Below, piece after piece: positions 55,854 to 64,000 of a stretch of DNA of 64,000 nt. This DNA comes from Croceivirga sp. (GTDB taxonomy: Bacteria > Bacteroidota > Bacteroidia > Flavobacteriales > Flavobacteriaceae): contig JANQSA010000032.1 of NCBI GenBank assembly GCA_028284285.1, positions 186,001-250,000 on the forward strand. The letters are read 5' to 3'. Numbering within the stretch: the stretch's first letter is position 1; the number at the start of each line of letters is the position of its first letter. The position numbers and the translations under genes are program-made. The notes beneath the pieces are model-generated. The model saw nothing but the letters and a program-made list of their open reading frames with translations. It searched no databases and was not told the origin of the DNA.

Positions 55854-56492
55854 ATGCGTGGTTTGGGAATTGATTTTTTAGAAGATGAGCGATTGAAATA
55901 TGCGCTTTCCGGAGGCGATGAAAAAGCCCTGTCAACACTTATGGATCTGTTCTATCAGCCCCTTTGTGCTTACGTAAGCAGTCTTTCAGGTGACCATGAG
56001 CTATCCCAGGATATTGTGCAGGGCATCTTTATTAAGATTTGGGAAGACCGGAAAAAAATCCTTGCCATAAAGTCCTTAAAAAACTATTTGTTCACATCGG
56101 CCTACAATCGGTTGACCAATGAATGGAGGAAAAACAAAAGGATGTTGGCCATAGAAGAAAGGCACCTAAGCCTCCTTAGCGAAGTCACCTTGCAAGAAGA
56201 CGAAGATGTATTGGAAAGGCAGATCAAATTGATCAGGTTCGAAATTCAACAATTGCCGCCCAAATGCAAGGAGATTTTTTTGTTGAGCAAACAAGGAGGA
56301 TTGACCAATATTGAGATTGCCAACTATCTGGATATTTCCAAAAGAACCGTGGAAACGCAGATTAGCAAGGCGTATAGGATATTAAGGGAAAAGCTAAGGG
56401 ACAAGGTCAAGCCCATTCTTTTTATACTTATGGGATTGGATGCCCATTCTTTCCAGGGGAGAATGGGAATGAATAACCTGAACGGTATCTAG
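55854..56492 (+). CDS. ECF RNA polymerase sigma factor (PUL3)
   Basis: This is a 212-residue ECF sigma factor. Region 2 lies at about 20-85 (LSTLMDLFYQPLCAYVSS, LSQDIVQGIFIKIWEDRKK) and region 4 at about 125-180 (LPPKCKEIFLLSKQGGLTNIE, LDISKRTVETQISKAY). The C-terminus extends past region 4 with a short hydrophobic stretch (VKPILFILMGL). It probably drives PUL3 under FecR3 control and converges with the long GH172 gene of PUL4 (stop at 56571). Confidence 0.93.
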   Translation: MRGLGIDFLEDERLKYALSGGDEKALSTLMDLFYQPLCAYVSSLSGDHELSQDIVQGIFIKIWEDRKKILAIKSLKNYLFTSAYNRLTNEWRKNKRMLAIEERHLSLLSEVTLQEDEDVLERQIKLIRFEIQQLPPKCKEIFLLSKQGGLTNIEIANYLDISKRTVETQISKAYRILREKLRDKVKPILFILMGLDAHSFQGRMGMNNLNGI

Positions 56493-56570
56493 AAAAGAAG
56501 AGTTAATTCCACAAGAATTCGGTTTACCCCTCTTTTTCCAAGCTGTTTTTTTACATTGATCAATGTTGAC

Positions 56571-58583
56571 TTAATTCTTGGCTATTTTCTCCAAAACCAG
56601 TTTGTGCAGAATAAATCCATTTTTAGCGGGTTCCCCTTGTGTCCAAAAGGTAAGGGGTGCCCTTCCTTCCCTAAATTGGAGGGTGCCTACTTTTTCTTTT
56701 TCAACAAATCGGGTTTCCTTAGCATAGATGTCAATCCATGCTGAAATTGGTTTTTGCCGCTGATAGAATCGGATTTTGTAGCTATCAGGCGACTTGAAAT
56801 ACGATATATAAAGTACATATTCACCTTCCACTGGTACGTCCAAAGTATTCTTTATGAACAGTTCCTTGCCCTTGGTGGTAAACTTGAAGACATCTTTCTC
56901 GGCTACCTTGGTGTAGTTTAGGCTCACCTCCTGAGGGGGAAAGGCCAGGGATTGGATATTAAAATGGTTCAATACGATTTCCAGTCGTTTAGGCGGTTCA
57001 AAGGCTATGGTATTGGTTACGCCGGGTGCCAGGCTATGCGTTGGTGGGCGGTCTCCGTAATAGAATGCTATGGCACCGTAGTCAACGGGCCATGTATTGG
57101 TACCGCCGTCATGTTCAATGGTCAGTTCGTAACTTTTGTTGAAATTGACCTTGTCTGAAGTGTAAAATCGGTAGGCGGCAGTTCGGGCCAGGGGAATGGA
57201 ATAGTCCAAACAACCATGTATGGGCAAGCTATAAGCGGCATCCCAGCGGTCAGCAACCCCGTACCAGCCCCCGTTGAAGTAGTCCTCGGAGCCCGTACCG
57301 TGCATTCGGAGTGCGCCGTCTATGGTAGTATAATCATCGCCCTCAAAAAAGCCAGTGGGGAACCATACTTCCCTGTCCTCAGCGCTTTGGCAGAACAAGA
57401 GGGTACCTACATGATGGCCTTTACCTTCTTGTTTTAAAATAGTGAAGTTTTCCCCGGTCTTCGGCGCTTCACGATTCCAACTGGCATACAACCTCCCTTC
57501 TTTTTTGGGATTCCTTTTTTCATCGGAATAGTATAGGGTGACCTCAAAACTAAAAGGTGGTTGTTTGGTATTTTCACGCTTCAGATACTGGAATTCCAGT
57601 TGGGCCCGTTCATCAAAAGGCATGGGAAAATGGCTGTAATTTACCTGGCCATCGGTGCCTATGAGCATGGATTGCATCGATTTTTTTCCAAAGGCATAAC
57701 CAAACATCGGGGCCATGGGGACATTGATGCCCAAAGTGCTATCGTTATCCCACCTTGCCCTAAAGAGCAGGTCGGTGTTTTTGGTTTCCAATTGTTGGGC
57801 GTTGGACACGGTGAAGCCCAAAATTCGTCCGCCGTGGCTAATTTTGGCCCATTCTACTGTTTCCCCTGGGTATATGGTCAGTTGCTTTTTGAGGGTTTTA
57901 ATGTCCAAGGTTTTGGTCACGGCCCCTGTTTCCTTGCCAAGATTTATCCAGGGCTTTCCGGCCTTTTCGAGGGCCTCTTTTTCCCGTTTGGTCAATTGCA
58001 TGCTGAACGAAGTAACCTTTTTGTTCTTTTTATAGGTTCGGTATTGGATCTGATGGAATTTAAGGCCTGTTCCCACATAAACGATCTTGAGGCTCCTGGC
58101 ATAGGGGATAGGCAGGTAGGAGAAGTACCCACCTATCTCGTTTCCGCACAGCGGGGCCACAAAGGGATATTCCTTGCCTGTAAAAAAATCTTCGAATTTA
58201 ATAGTGATGCGTGGTTTTTTCTCCCCGTCAAAATAGAATTGGATGGTATCTTGGGTAGGAATAGGCGTCCAAAACCGCTGGATGACTCCGGGTCCTTTTA
58301 GATCGGCCATCACAAAACGGTTTTCCCCTTCTTTGCGAATGTAAGAGTATTTTCCGGAAAAGCCGTCGTCATTGCCGCCGGTTCGGTCGTAAGAAGACAG
58401 CATATATGCCTCACTATCCGTTACGTATTGGGGGAGTTGGACAATATCGTTCAATTTATTTAGCTCTTCAACGAGGGTGCTGGGACTTGTTTGGCCCATG
58501 CAAAGAGTGGAAACAAAAAAGAGTAGCCTTATTAAAACCGTTTTCAAAACAGTACTTTTTTGATTATTGACTTTTAGGGTCAA
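56571..58583 (-). CDS. GH172 (DUF2961)-related secreted hydrolase, divergent long form (PUL4)
   Basis: The 670-residue protein has a Sec signal (about 13-31, ending CMGQ). The N-terminal half has MLSSYDRTGGNDDGF and LKGPGVIQRFWTPIP. The C-terminal half has HVGTLLFCQ, WFPTGFFEGDDYTTIDG (407-423) and GTGSEDYFNGGWYG (429-442). The usual WWGEGE block is replaced by FFEGDD, but E414 and E433 still stand in the positions expected of the two carboxylates. A beta-sandwich C-terminus follows (about 560-670). This is probably a subfamily with another linkage or sugar. It is downstream of the 468-codon GH172 gene and last in the visible part of PUL4. Confidence 0.78.
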   Translation of the reverse strand: MTLKVNNQKSTVLKTVLIRLLFFVSTLCMGQTSPSTLVEELNKLNDIVQLPQYVTDSEAYMLSSYDRTGGNDDGFSGKYSYIRKEGENRFVMADLKGPGVIQRFWTPIPTQDTIQFYFDGEKKPRITIKFEDFFTGKEYPFVAPLCGNEIGGYFSYLPIPYARSLKIVYVGTGLKFHQIQYRTYKKNKKVTSFSMQLTKREKEALEKAGKPWINLGKETGAVTKTLDIKTLKKQLTIYPGETVEWAKISHGGRILGFTVSNAQQLETKNTDLLFRARWDNDSTLGINVPMAPMFGYAFGKKSMQSMLIGTDGQVNYSHFPMPFDERAQLEFQYLKRENTKQPPFSFEVTLYYSDEKRNPKKEGRLYASWNREAPKTGENFTILKQEGKGHHVGTLLFCQSAEDREVWFPTGFFEGDDYTTIDGALRMHGTGSEDYFNGGWYGVADRWDAAYSLPIHGCLDYSIPLARTAAYRFYTSDKVNFNKSYELTIEHDGGTNTWPVDYGAIAFYYGDRPPTHSLAPGVTNTIAFEPPKRLEIVLNHFNIQSLAFPPQEVSLNYTKVAEKDVFKFTTKGKELFIKNTLDVPVEGEYVLYISYFKSPDSYKIRFYQRQKPISAWIDIYAKETRFVEKEKVGTLQFREGRAPLTFWTQGEPAKNGFILHKLVLEKIAKN

Positions 58584-58587
58584 AGGT

Positions 58588-58606
58588 GGCTTGGGCCTGG
58601 CAAGCC
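58588..58606 (-). promoter_or_regulatory. Stem-loop between the two PUL4 GH172 genes
   Basis: GGCTTG (58588-58593) pairs with CAAGCC (58601-58606), loop 7, directly before the downstream GH172 start. It would lie in that gene's translation-initiation region. Confidence 0.45.
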
Positions 58607-58676
58607 ATTGTGGTTTAGCCGTCCCATTTGGTCGACTTACCGCATCTTGGTACCACGCCCATGCCCCTGACTCATC

Positions 58677-60011
58677 TTATTCTTCTTCAAACTCTCCACC
58701 CCCGCTTTTCGCTTTGGCCTTTAAGCGATCCCAGACCTTGGTCTTCATATCCTGCAAACGCACCTCAAAGGATTGCAATGGTGGTAGGGTATTCGTTGGG
58801 CTATCCAAATAGAAATAACTGGTGGCCGAAACATCGTCCCGTCTATAGTAATTGGTGGGCAGGCCATCTAGGAATTCATCACTGTCCACATCGGGTACAT
58901 TTTCCATATCCAATAGATGAATATGCTCCATGGGCTTTCCATCATCATTTCCTATTTGCTGCCCGTGGGTTTGCAAGTGCCATACCGGGATAAATTCGGT
59001 GCCGGCCGCTTTCATCTGCCTTAAGAGTTTTCGGTTGGCACTGCCCATCTGCTGCAGAGTGACTTTGCAATCTTTTTGAAAGTATACTGCATCCGAGGTA
59101 TGGTAGCGGTAAAAAGAATACAAATCCAATTCCTTGTTCGACACCAGTGAACCAAACTCCCGGCCATAATACACGCCCTGGCCCCATCCGGTACCAATAT
59201 AATCCTCGGTGCCCGTACCTTGCAGGGTAGGGTAGGTGGTATCGCCATCGATAAACATTTTTACCTCACCTTCACCAAACCAAGTGCCCAAGTATTTTTC
59301 GCTGCCGATAACCCCTACATGGGTTCCCAGAAATCTTCCTGTTCCCTGGACTTTGGGCAGGATTTGGAAATCAACGCCTAGCTCCGTTTCAATTTCTCGT
59401 CGCCAATGGGCATGAAAATACATGGCATCATCAGGGATGCTTGTCATTTGCTGCACATTGATATCGTACCAAAACAGCACCTGCGAAGAAGCCTCGTTCA
59501 CAATCTCGATTTTTGCACCCATGCGGTAGGGCATGGGAATAGTAAAGTTGAACGAGCGACTCTCCGGGTTCGAGAACAGTTCGCTGTCAAATGGCCGCAT
59601 TACGCCTAGAGCGTTGCCAAAGAAATCACCAATAGGTGCCGAAACGGCAGGTTTTTCGGAACCGTCCCAATACATGTTGAGGATAACTCCCCTGCGTTGC
59701 TCTTCCACTGTGGCTATGGTGCCGCTCATCCACATACGCTGTACAATGCCGGCCCCTTCAATGTCCATAAGGGTTTGGGTGGAACCCGGTTGCACGATGA
59801 AAAAAGCGGTACCCTTGGCCCCTTTGTTGGTGAGGCCGGCCATGCCTTTTTCCCCGGTAGGATTTTCGGCACTGAACCATTTGGTGACCGTTTCCGGGTG
59901 CGGTTTGGTGTAAAGTTGATGTACAAATCCCGTGTTTTGCTCCCATGATTGGTCAGTACAGGCTGTTGCTATTAGTAATGATGCAACCATAAGGATTTTT
60001 AGTAGTCTCAT
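58677..60011 (-). CDS. GH172 (DUF2961) lipoprotein (PUL4)
   Basis: The start is placed at the ATG at 60011 (444 residues), giving a lipoprotein signal (MRLLKILMVASLLIATAC, Cys18); the frame is open to 60083. The GH172 core includes WFSAENPTGEKGMAG, IEGAGIVQRMWMSG, WFGEGEVKMFIDGD (about 244-257) and GTGTEDYIG (265-273), with E247 and E269 as the conserved carboxylates. It is a lipid-anchored exo-acting furanosidase candidate. It follows VCBS-E by 173 bases containing two small hairpins. Confidence 0.88.
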   Translation of the reverse strand: MRLLKILMVASLLIATACTDQSWEQNTGFVHQLYTKPHPETVTKWFSAENPTGEKGMAGLTNKGAKGTAFFIVQPGSTQTLMDIEGAGIVQRMWMSGTIATVEEQRRGVILNMYWDGSEKPAVSAPIGDFFGNALGVMRPFDSELFSNPESRSFNFTIPMPYRMGAKIEIVNEASSQVLFWYDINVQQMTSIPDDAMYFHAHWRREIETELGVDFQILPKVQGTGRFLGTHVGVIGSEKYLGTWFGEGEVKMFIDGDTTYPTLQGTGTEDYIGTGWGQGVYYGREFGSLVSNKELDLYSFYRYHTSDAVYFQKDCKVTLQQMGSANRKLLRQMKAAGTEFIPVWHLQTHGQQIGNDDGKPMEHIHLLDMENVPDVDSDEFLDGLPTNYYRRDDVSATSYFYLDSPTNTLPPLQSFEVRLQDMKTKVWDRLKAKAKSGGGEFEEE

Positions 60012-60080
60012 TTTATTGATTTTATAAACAGATGAGTTGTAGTTTTTTATTACATGCAATATAGAAATCCGCTTTTCGAC

Positions 60081-60100
60081 CATCCTCCTAAAAAAGGATG
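60081..60100 (-). promoter_or_regulatory. Small stem-loop(s) between VCBS-E and the GH172 gene
   Basis: CATCCT (60081-60086) pairs with AGGATG (60095-60100). A second, bulged stem (GACCTA with TAGGGTC, about 60149-60178) lies nearer the VCBS-E stop. These are weaker than the susD-VCBS hairpins. Confidence 0.4.
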
Positions 60101-60184
60101 GGGGCTTATACTTTTTTTGCCTTTAGGGTAACGAAGAGATTTAAGCTATTATAGTAGGGGACCTATTGCTTAGGGTCTGATGGG

Positions 60185-63100
60185 TTAATCCTTTCCGTTC
60201 GCTTTCATTTTGTAAACCACTGCAGGAGCATTGTTTCTGGCTCCCAATAGATATTTTGCCTTGAATCCGTTGAGCCATTGCAGTTTTCTTACCTCACCTT
60301 TCAAGAGCAGTCCACTGCTAGCAGGATCTTGAAACCTAAACAGCATGCCTCCTTGATTGATACCCACAAACCCAAGGGATGCATCTTGCCTTCCCAAAGG
60401 CGGGGTAAGATGGTAAAAATTACCTGCAACAATAAGATCTTTTAGCCCATCGCCATTGGCATCGAATGCCACCATGGAATTCAGGGAGGAAAAATTCGCC
60501 ACCATGGGCAAGGGATATATTTCAAATGTAAAATCACCTTTGTTTTCAACCACGACAGAAGCCAATTGTTTGGCTACTTTGATTTGGGAATCCGCCAGTT
60601 GTTCTTCATCAAAAATAGCTTCAATGGTCGTTCCTGAATAGGTGTTGTAGGAGGGGAATTTCTTTTTTATCATTGGCAATTGTTTCATCAACTGATCTTT
60701 GGTCGCCAAAGGATATTCCTTGCCGTTGGTAAAACTGGTGATGATCGGGTCAACGGTACCATTGGTATCAAAATCATTACAGTACAGTTTTATGGGATGT
60801 TCGGCCGATGCCGACAACTTAGTGTTGAGGCCAATGTTGCCCACTACGAAATCGGGATCCCCATCATTGTCAAGGTCTTCTACCAATAGAGCGTTCCACC
60901 AGCCTTCGGTATTCTCAAGCCCTTTAGGGGCCTTGATTTTTTCCAAGTTTCCTTGGTTGTTCCTAAACACGGTAATGGCCATCCATTCCCCCACTACCAC
61001 CAAATCTTGCCAACCATCAGCATCAAGGTCAACCCAGGCAGCGTCGGTTACCATACCTACTTGATTAATGGCTCCATTGGTCAAAGGCTTAAAATTACCA
61101 TCTCCCTTATTTAGCAGTACATGACTTTTTGGAATTTTTCCATATTCCCCGGCCATTACCCTTGCCCCTACAAAAAGGTCCAAATCGCCATCCTGGTCTA
61201 TATCTGAAGCCTTGACCACCGCATGTTGTCCGGAGGGTATACCGCTGTTTTCGGCCTGGGTAAAGGTGCCGTTGCCATCGTTCAAAAAGAGTAGGTCTTG
61301 GGTCAACTGCGGCAATACAGCCCTTTCATTGCCAGCGGTGACCACATAAAGGTCTTGGTCTTGGTCCCCATCGGCATCAATGAACAGGGCGTCGACCCCT
61401 TCAGCCTCAGCAAAGGGCACAAATGCAGGTTGTTGACTTTGGGTCAAATTGCCACGGGCATCCTGTAAGAACAAAGCGTCTTCCCGCCCCGATGCCCCCG
61501 TGATAAATACATCCTCCAGGCCATCACCATTCACATCTGCTACTGCCATCCCTGGCCCTTCTCGTGATAGCAGACGGGGAATCAATTCCTCAACGTAGGT
61601 ATCATGGTACTCATTTTCTTGATGTTCAAAAGAGAGGAGTCCCTTTTCTTCGGTAAAAATTTTGGGCTTTGGCTCAGTCGTTTGGGCATAGTAATCGCCC
61701 TGTGCATTTTTTTGGTAGCTGTGGTGCGTCTTTGATACGGGAATATCCTTTACAACTTCAAAGCTGCCATCGGGCCATACCACTTGCAGTTCGTTTATGG
61801 TTTCGACTTCTCCTACCCCAATATGGATCATGTGACTGACCGATGACATGAACCCACGGGAGGGTTGCTGCTCATGAAATATCCTATTGTTTTGGGTTAC
61901 CACCTTTATTTTGGCCCCAATGCCCGTTGGGTTTAAGGCATTACCATAAAGCTTTACGTTAAGGGAGCGGTACTTTGGATTTTGCTGTGCATGCCGGTTT
62001 TCAATGACAAAGGCTTCTTCGTTGATGTTATTTACCACCAGGTCAAGATCACCGTCATTATCCAAATCGGCATAAGCCACACCATTGGAATGGGAGGGTC
62101 TGTTCAGTCGCCATTGGGCGTTTACCTCTTCAAAGTCCTCACCATTTTGGTTGTGGTAGGTTTTGTTTTCAATCTTCATCTGAGGCATCAACTCAATCAG
62201 CTTTTTTGTGATTACTTCGTTTTTTTGCCCCATTACGGACTGTATAGCCGCGTTGGAGGTATAGTTCAGGTAGTCCATATCATTCGGCCTTCGATAGATA
62301 CCATTGGTGATGTAGAGGTCTTTGTATCCATCGTTGTCCAAATCCATAAACAGGGGTGACCAGCTCCAATCGGTGGCTTCCACGCCCATATAGGGCGCTA
62401 CATCCAAGAACCTTCCGTTCTGGTTGAGTTGCATGGTATTTCTTGATAGTTGGGGGGCGTAACCTTTTTCCAATATGATTTTCCGCAGGGTATAATGGTC
62501 TTCAGCCATTGATTTTTGCAGCACTTCGGGCAGTTCGGGCATCATATCCAAGGTCATTACATCCGGTAGGCCGTCATTGTTGATATCATTGACATCGCTG
62601 CCCATGGAGTATTTACTGGTGTGCCCAAACCATTGGGCGTGTTGTTCGTCAAAACCACCCTTACCATTGTTCAGATACAGGTAGTCATTTTCATGAAAAT
62701 CGTTCGAAACATAGAGGTCTGTCCATCCATCTCCATTGATGTCGGCTGCGGCCACTGCAAGTCCAAAACCTACAGGATTGGAATATAGTCCCGCTTCCTG
62801 GGTAACATCGGTAAAAGTCGTTAGCCCCTGGTCCGCATTATTGCGCAAGAGGCGGTCGCCGCTTAGGGTATCCGGAGTATGTTTGATCCTATTCCTTGGG
62901 ACGTAAGCATCAATAGTATGTATGGCGTGGTTGAGCAAGTACATGTCCAAATCCCCATCCCTATCATAATCAAAAAAGCAGGATTGCGTTGAAAAGGTGC
63001 TGAAATCCAATTGGTATTCCGCCGCCGCTTCCCTAAAGGTGCCATCGCCGTTGTTCAAAAAAAGTTCGTTCCTTCCGGTCTTGCCATCAAAATTTCCCAG

Positions 63101-63535
63101 GTTACAGACATAAATGTCCAAATAACCATCGGCGTTGATGTCCACCATATTGCAGCCGTTGGACCAATCATATGCCCCACCCACGTGGGAATCTTCCGTT
63201 ATGTCTTTAAATTTTAGGTCGCCTTGGTTGAGGTAAAGTCGGTTTTTTTCAAGGTTGGAGGTAAAATACACATCATCGAGGCCATCATTGTTGATGTCGC
63301 CAATAGAAACCCCGCCACCATTGTAGTAGTAGAGGTAGTTGAGGATGTTGAAGTCTGCGGATTCGGGTAGACTGTTGACAAAAGAGATTCCGGTATGAGT
63401 AGCTTCCTTATATATAAACAAGGCATCCTTATTGTCTTTCTCGCACGAAACAAAAAAGCAACCGGTAACAGTAAACAAGAGGAAACCGGTATTAAACAAA
63501 AGCTTTAAAAACCAGGGACTACTGATTGATTTCAT
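60185..63535 (-). CDS. VCBS/FG-GAP repeat lipoprotein with ASPIC/UnbV domain (VCBS-E)
   Basis: The start is placed at the ATG at 63535 (1,116 residues), with a hydrophobic signal ending in FFVSC (lipid Cys near 31). Calcium-loop repeats include DINNDGLDDVY, DINADGYLDIY, DYDRDGDLDMY, DINGDGWTDLY, DLDNDGDLDLV and DIDQDGDLDLF. A central ASPIC/UnbV-like part has LQVVWPDGSFEVV. It is closest to VCBS-C of PUL2. It follows a SusD gene, as in all other modules, and is followed by two GH172 genes. A surface glycan-binding role is inferred from context only. Confidence 0.82.
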   Translation of the reverse strand: MKSISSPWFLKLLFNTGFLLFTVTGCFFVSCEKDNKDALFIYKEATHTGISFVNSLPESADFNILNYLYYYNGGGVSIGDINNDGLDDVYFTSNLEKNRLYLNQGDLKFKDITEDSHVGGAYDWSNGCNMVDINADGYLDIYVCNLGNFDGKTGRNELFLNNGDGTFREAAAEYQLDFSTFSTQSCFFDYDRDGDLDMYLLNHAIHTIDAYVPRNRIKHTPDTLSGDRLLRNNADQGLTTFTDVTQEAGLYSNPVGFGLAVAAADINGDGWTDLYVSNDFHENDYLYLNNGKGGFDEQHAQWFGHTSKYSMGSDVNDINNDGLPDVMTLDMMPELPEVLQKSMAEDHYTLRKIILEKGYAPQLSRNTMQLNQNGRFLDVAPYMGVEATDWSWSPLFMDLDNDGYKDLYITNGIYRRPNDMDYLNYTSNAAIQSVMGQKNEVITKKLIELMPQMKIENKTYHNQNGEDFEEVNAQWRLNRPSHSNGVAYADLDNDGDLDLVVNNINEEAFVIENRHAQQNPKYRSLNVKLYGNALNPTGIGAKIKVVTQNNRIFHEQQPSRGFMSSVSHMIHIGVGEVETINELQVVWPDGSFEVVKDIPVSKTHHSYQKNAQGDYYAQTTEPKPKIFTEEKGLLSFEHQENEYHDTYVEELIPRLLSREGPGMAVADVNGDGLEDVFITGASGREDALFLQDARGNLTQSQQPAFVPFAEAEGVDALFIDADGDQDQDLYVVTAGNERAVLPQLTQDLLFLNDGNGTFTQAENSGIPSGQHAVVKASDIDQDGDLDLFVGARVMAGEYGKIPKSHVLLNKGDGNFKPLTNGAINQVGMVTDAAWVDLDADGWQDLVVVGEWMAITVFRNNQGNLEKIKAPKGLENTEGWWNALLVEDLDNDGDPDFVVGNIGLNTKLSASAEHPIKLYCNDFDTNGTVDPIITSFTNGKEYPLATKDQLMKQLPMIKKKFPSYNTYSGTTIEAIFDEEQLADSQIKVAKQLASVVVENKGDFTFEIYPLPMVANFSSLNSMVAFDANGDGLKDLIVAGNFYHLTPPLGRQDASLGFVGINQGGMLFRFQDPASSGLLLKGEVRKLQWLNGFKAKYLLGARNNAPAVVYKMKANGKD

Positions 63536-63572
63536 ATACATGACCATAAGAATCATTTATACAAAAGTAATA

Positions 63573-63597
63573 GGGGAGTAGTTTTTTACTACTCCCC
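63573..63597 (-). promoter_or_regulatory. Intercistronic stem-loop between susD4 and VCBS-E
   Basis: GGGGAGTAGT (63573-63582) pairs perfectly over 10 bp with ACTACTCCCC (63588-63597), loop of five T. A degenerate form of the 13-mer (around 63615-63628) lies between it and the susD stop. Confidence 0.72.
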
Positions 63598-63691
63598 ATA
63601 AAACCTAAACTTAAAACTAATTCAAACTATTGCTCCTCTCACTATTACTCTAACTCGTTATAGAGTTTATTCATTCGATTATTCAATGCTA

Positions 63692-64000
63692 TCAATACCC
63701 CGGGTTTTGTGTTAATGTGGGGTTGCCGTTTTCATCCCGAGTTAAATCGATTTGGCTTTCTGGAATTGGCATAAAGTTAGAAGTAAAGGTTCCATTGGCT
63801 GTTAGCAAAGGACGGTCTTCGGTTGCGAAGTATTCCAACATGGTCTGTTCGGCAATACCCCAACGCACCAAATCGTACCACCTATGGCCTTCAAGTGCTA
63901 GCTCCAATCGACGTTCAAAGCGAACCGCTTGTCTCGCAAAATCCTGACTCGGAAAACTAGTATAAGGTTCAACAATATAGTTAGCGGCAGGGCTACCGTC
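63692..64000 (-). CDS. SusD/RagB-family lipoprotein, C-terminal part (PUL4; cut by window edge)
   Basis: The visible 102 codons encode a SusD C-terminus: SPAANYIVEPYTSFPSQDFA, RRLELALEGHRWYDLVRWG and MPIPESQI...LTQNPGY. It is very close to the end of SusD2, including the AANY.VEPYT block. The rest of the gene and its SusC partner should lie beyond the right edge. Confidence 0.93.
   Translation of the reverse strand, partial: DGSPAANYIVEPYTSFPSQDFARQAVRFERRLELALEGHRWYDLVRWGIAEQTMLEYFATEDRPLLTANGTFTSNFMPIPESQIDLTRDENGNPTLTQNPGY

Noticed and set aside
57561-58301. 246-codon plus-strand open frame
   Set aside because: It is antisense to the long GH172 gene; its composition reflects the complement of that gene.
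10556-63535. VCBS proteins as adhesins or toxins
   Set aside because: Their fixed place after susD, lipid anchors, constant length and lack of secretion-system C-terminal signals fit a PUL role better.

Overview
The window comes from a member of the Bacteroidota, most probably a marine Flavobacteriaceae. The signs are SusC/SusD pairs with STN and carboxypeptidase-like N-terminal domains, ECF sigma/FecR pairs, many lipoproteins, weak Shine-Dalgarno signals and moderate GC. Almost everything in it is carbohydrate-uptake machinery. No rRNA, tRNA, CRISPR array or insertion sequence was recognised.

Layout. Four polysaccharide-utilisation modules lie head to tail, all read from the minus strand. 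Where complete, each has the order FecR, SusC, SusD, a giant VCBS/ASPIC lipoprotein of about 1,115 residues, then hydrolases, with the ECF sigma gene divergent on the plus strand. PUL1 (0.1-21.0 kb): sigma/FecR/SusC/SusD, VCBS-A, a GHL6-type putative glycosidase, then a separate operon with a cytoplasmic GH172 (DUF2961), a GPH-family symporter and two tandem beta-helix/discoidin proteins. PUL2 (21.1-38.6 kb): sigma/FecR/SusC/SusD, VCBS-C, VCBS-B and two secreted GH172 proteins. PUL3 (46.0-56.5 kb): sigma/FecR/SusC/SusD and VCBS-D only. PUL4 (56.6-64.0 kb, cut by the window edge): SusD C-terminus, VCBS-E and two GH172 proteins.

Between PUL2 and PUL3 (38.6-46.0 kb) is a different segment: an AraC-type regulator, a short LacI-type gene, a PVC-type heme-binding dehydrogenase-like lipoprotein and a ThuA-domain lipoprotein. 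These are followed by decayed sequence that includes a recognisable fragment of an ECF sigma gene. The fragment sits where a fifth module boundary would be expected, so a PUL was probably lost or displaced there.

How the genes may work together (inference). Sugar binding at a SusCD/VCBS outer-membrane complex would be signalled by the SusC STN domain through FecR to the ECF sigma factor, which induces the module. Secreted GH172 enzymes would trim furanosidic sugars; characterised GH172 members act on alpha-D-fructofuranosides, difructose dianhydride I and alpha-D-arabinofuranosides. Products would then enter the cell through the GPH symporter and be finished by the signal-peptide-less GH172. 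The real substrate is not known.

The most unusual signal is non-coding. Every susD-VCBS junction carries a strong stem-loop, in three cases preceded by the same 13-base sequence (AGTTAGTTTAGTT on the coding strand). Every fecR-susC junction also carries a perfect stem-loop. Arm sequences differ between copies while position and pairing are kept, which points to conserved RNA structures that partition expression within these operons.
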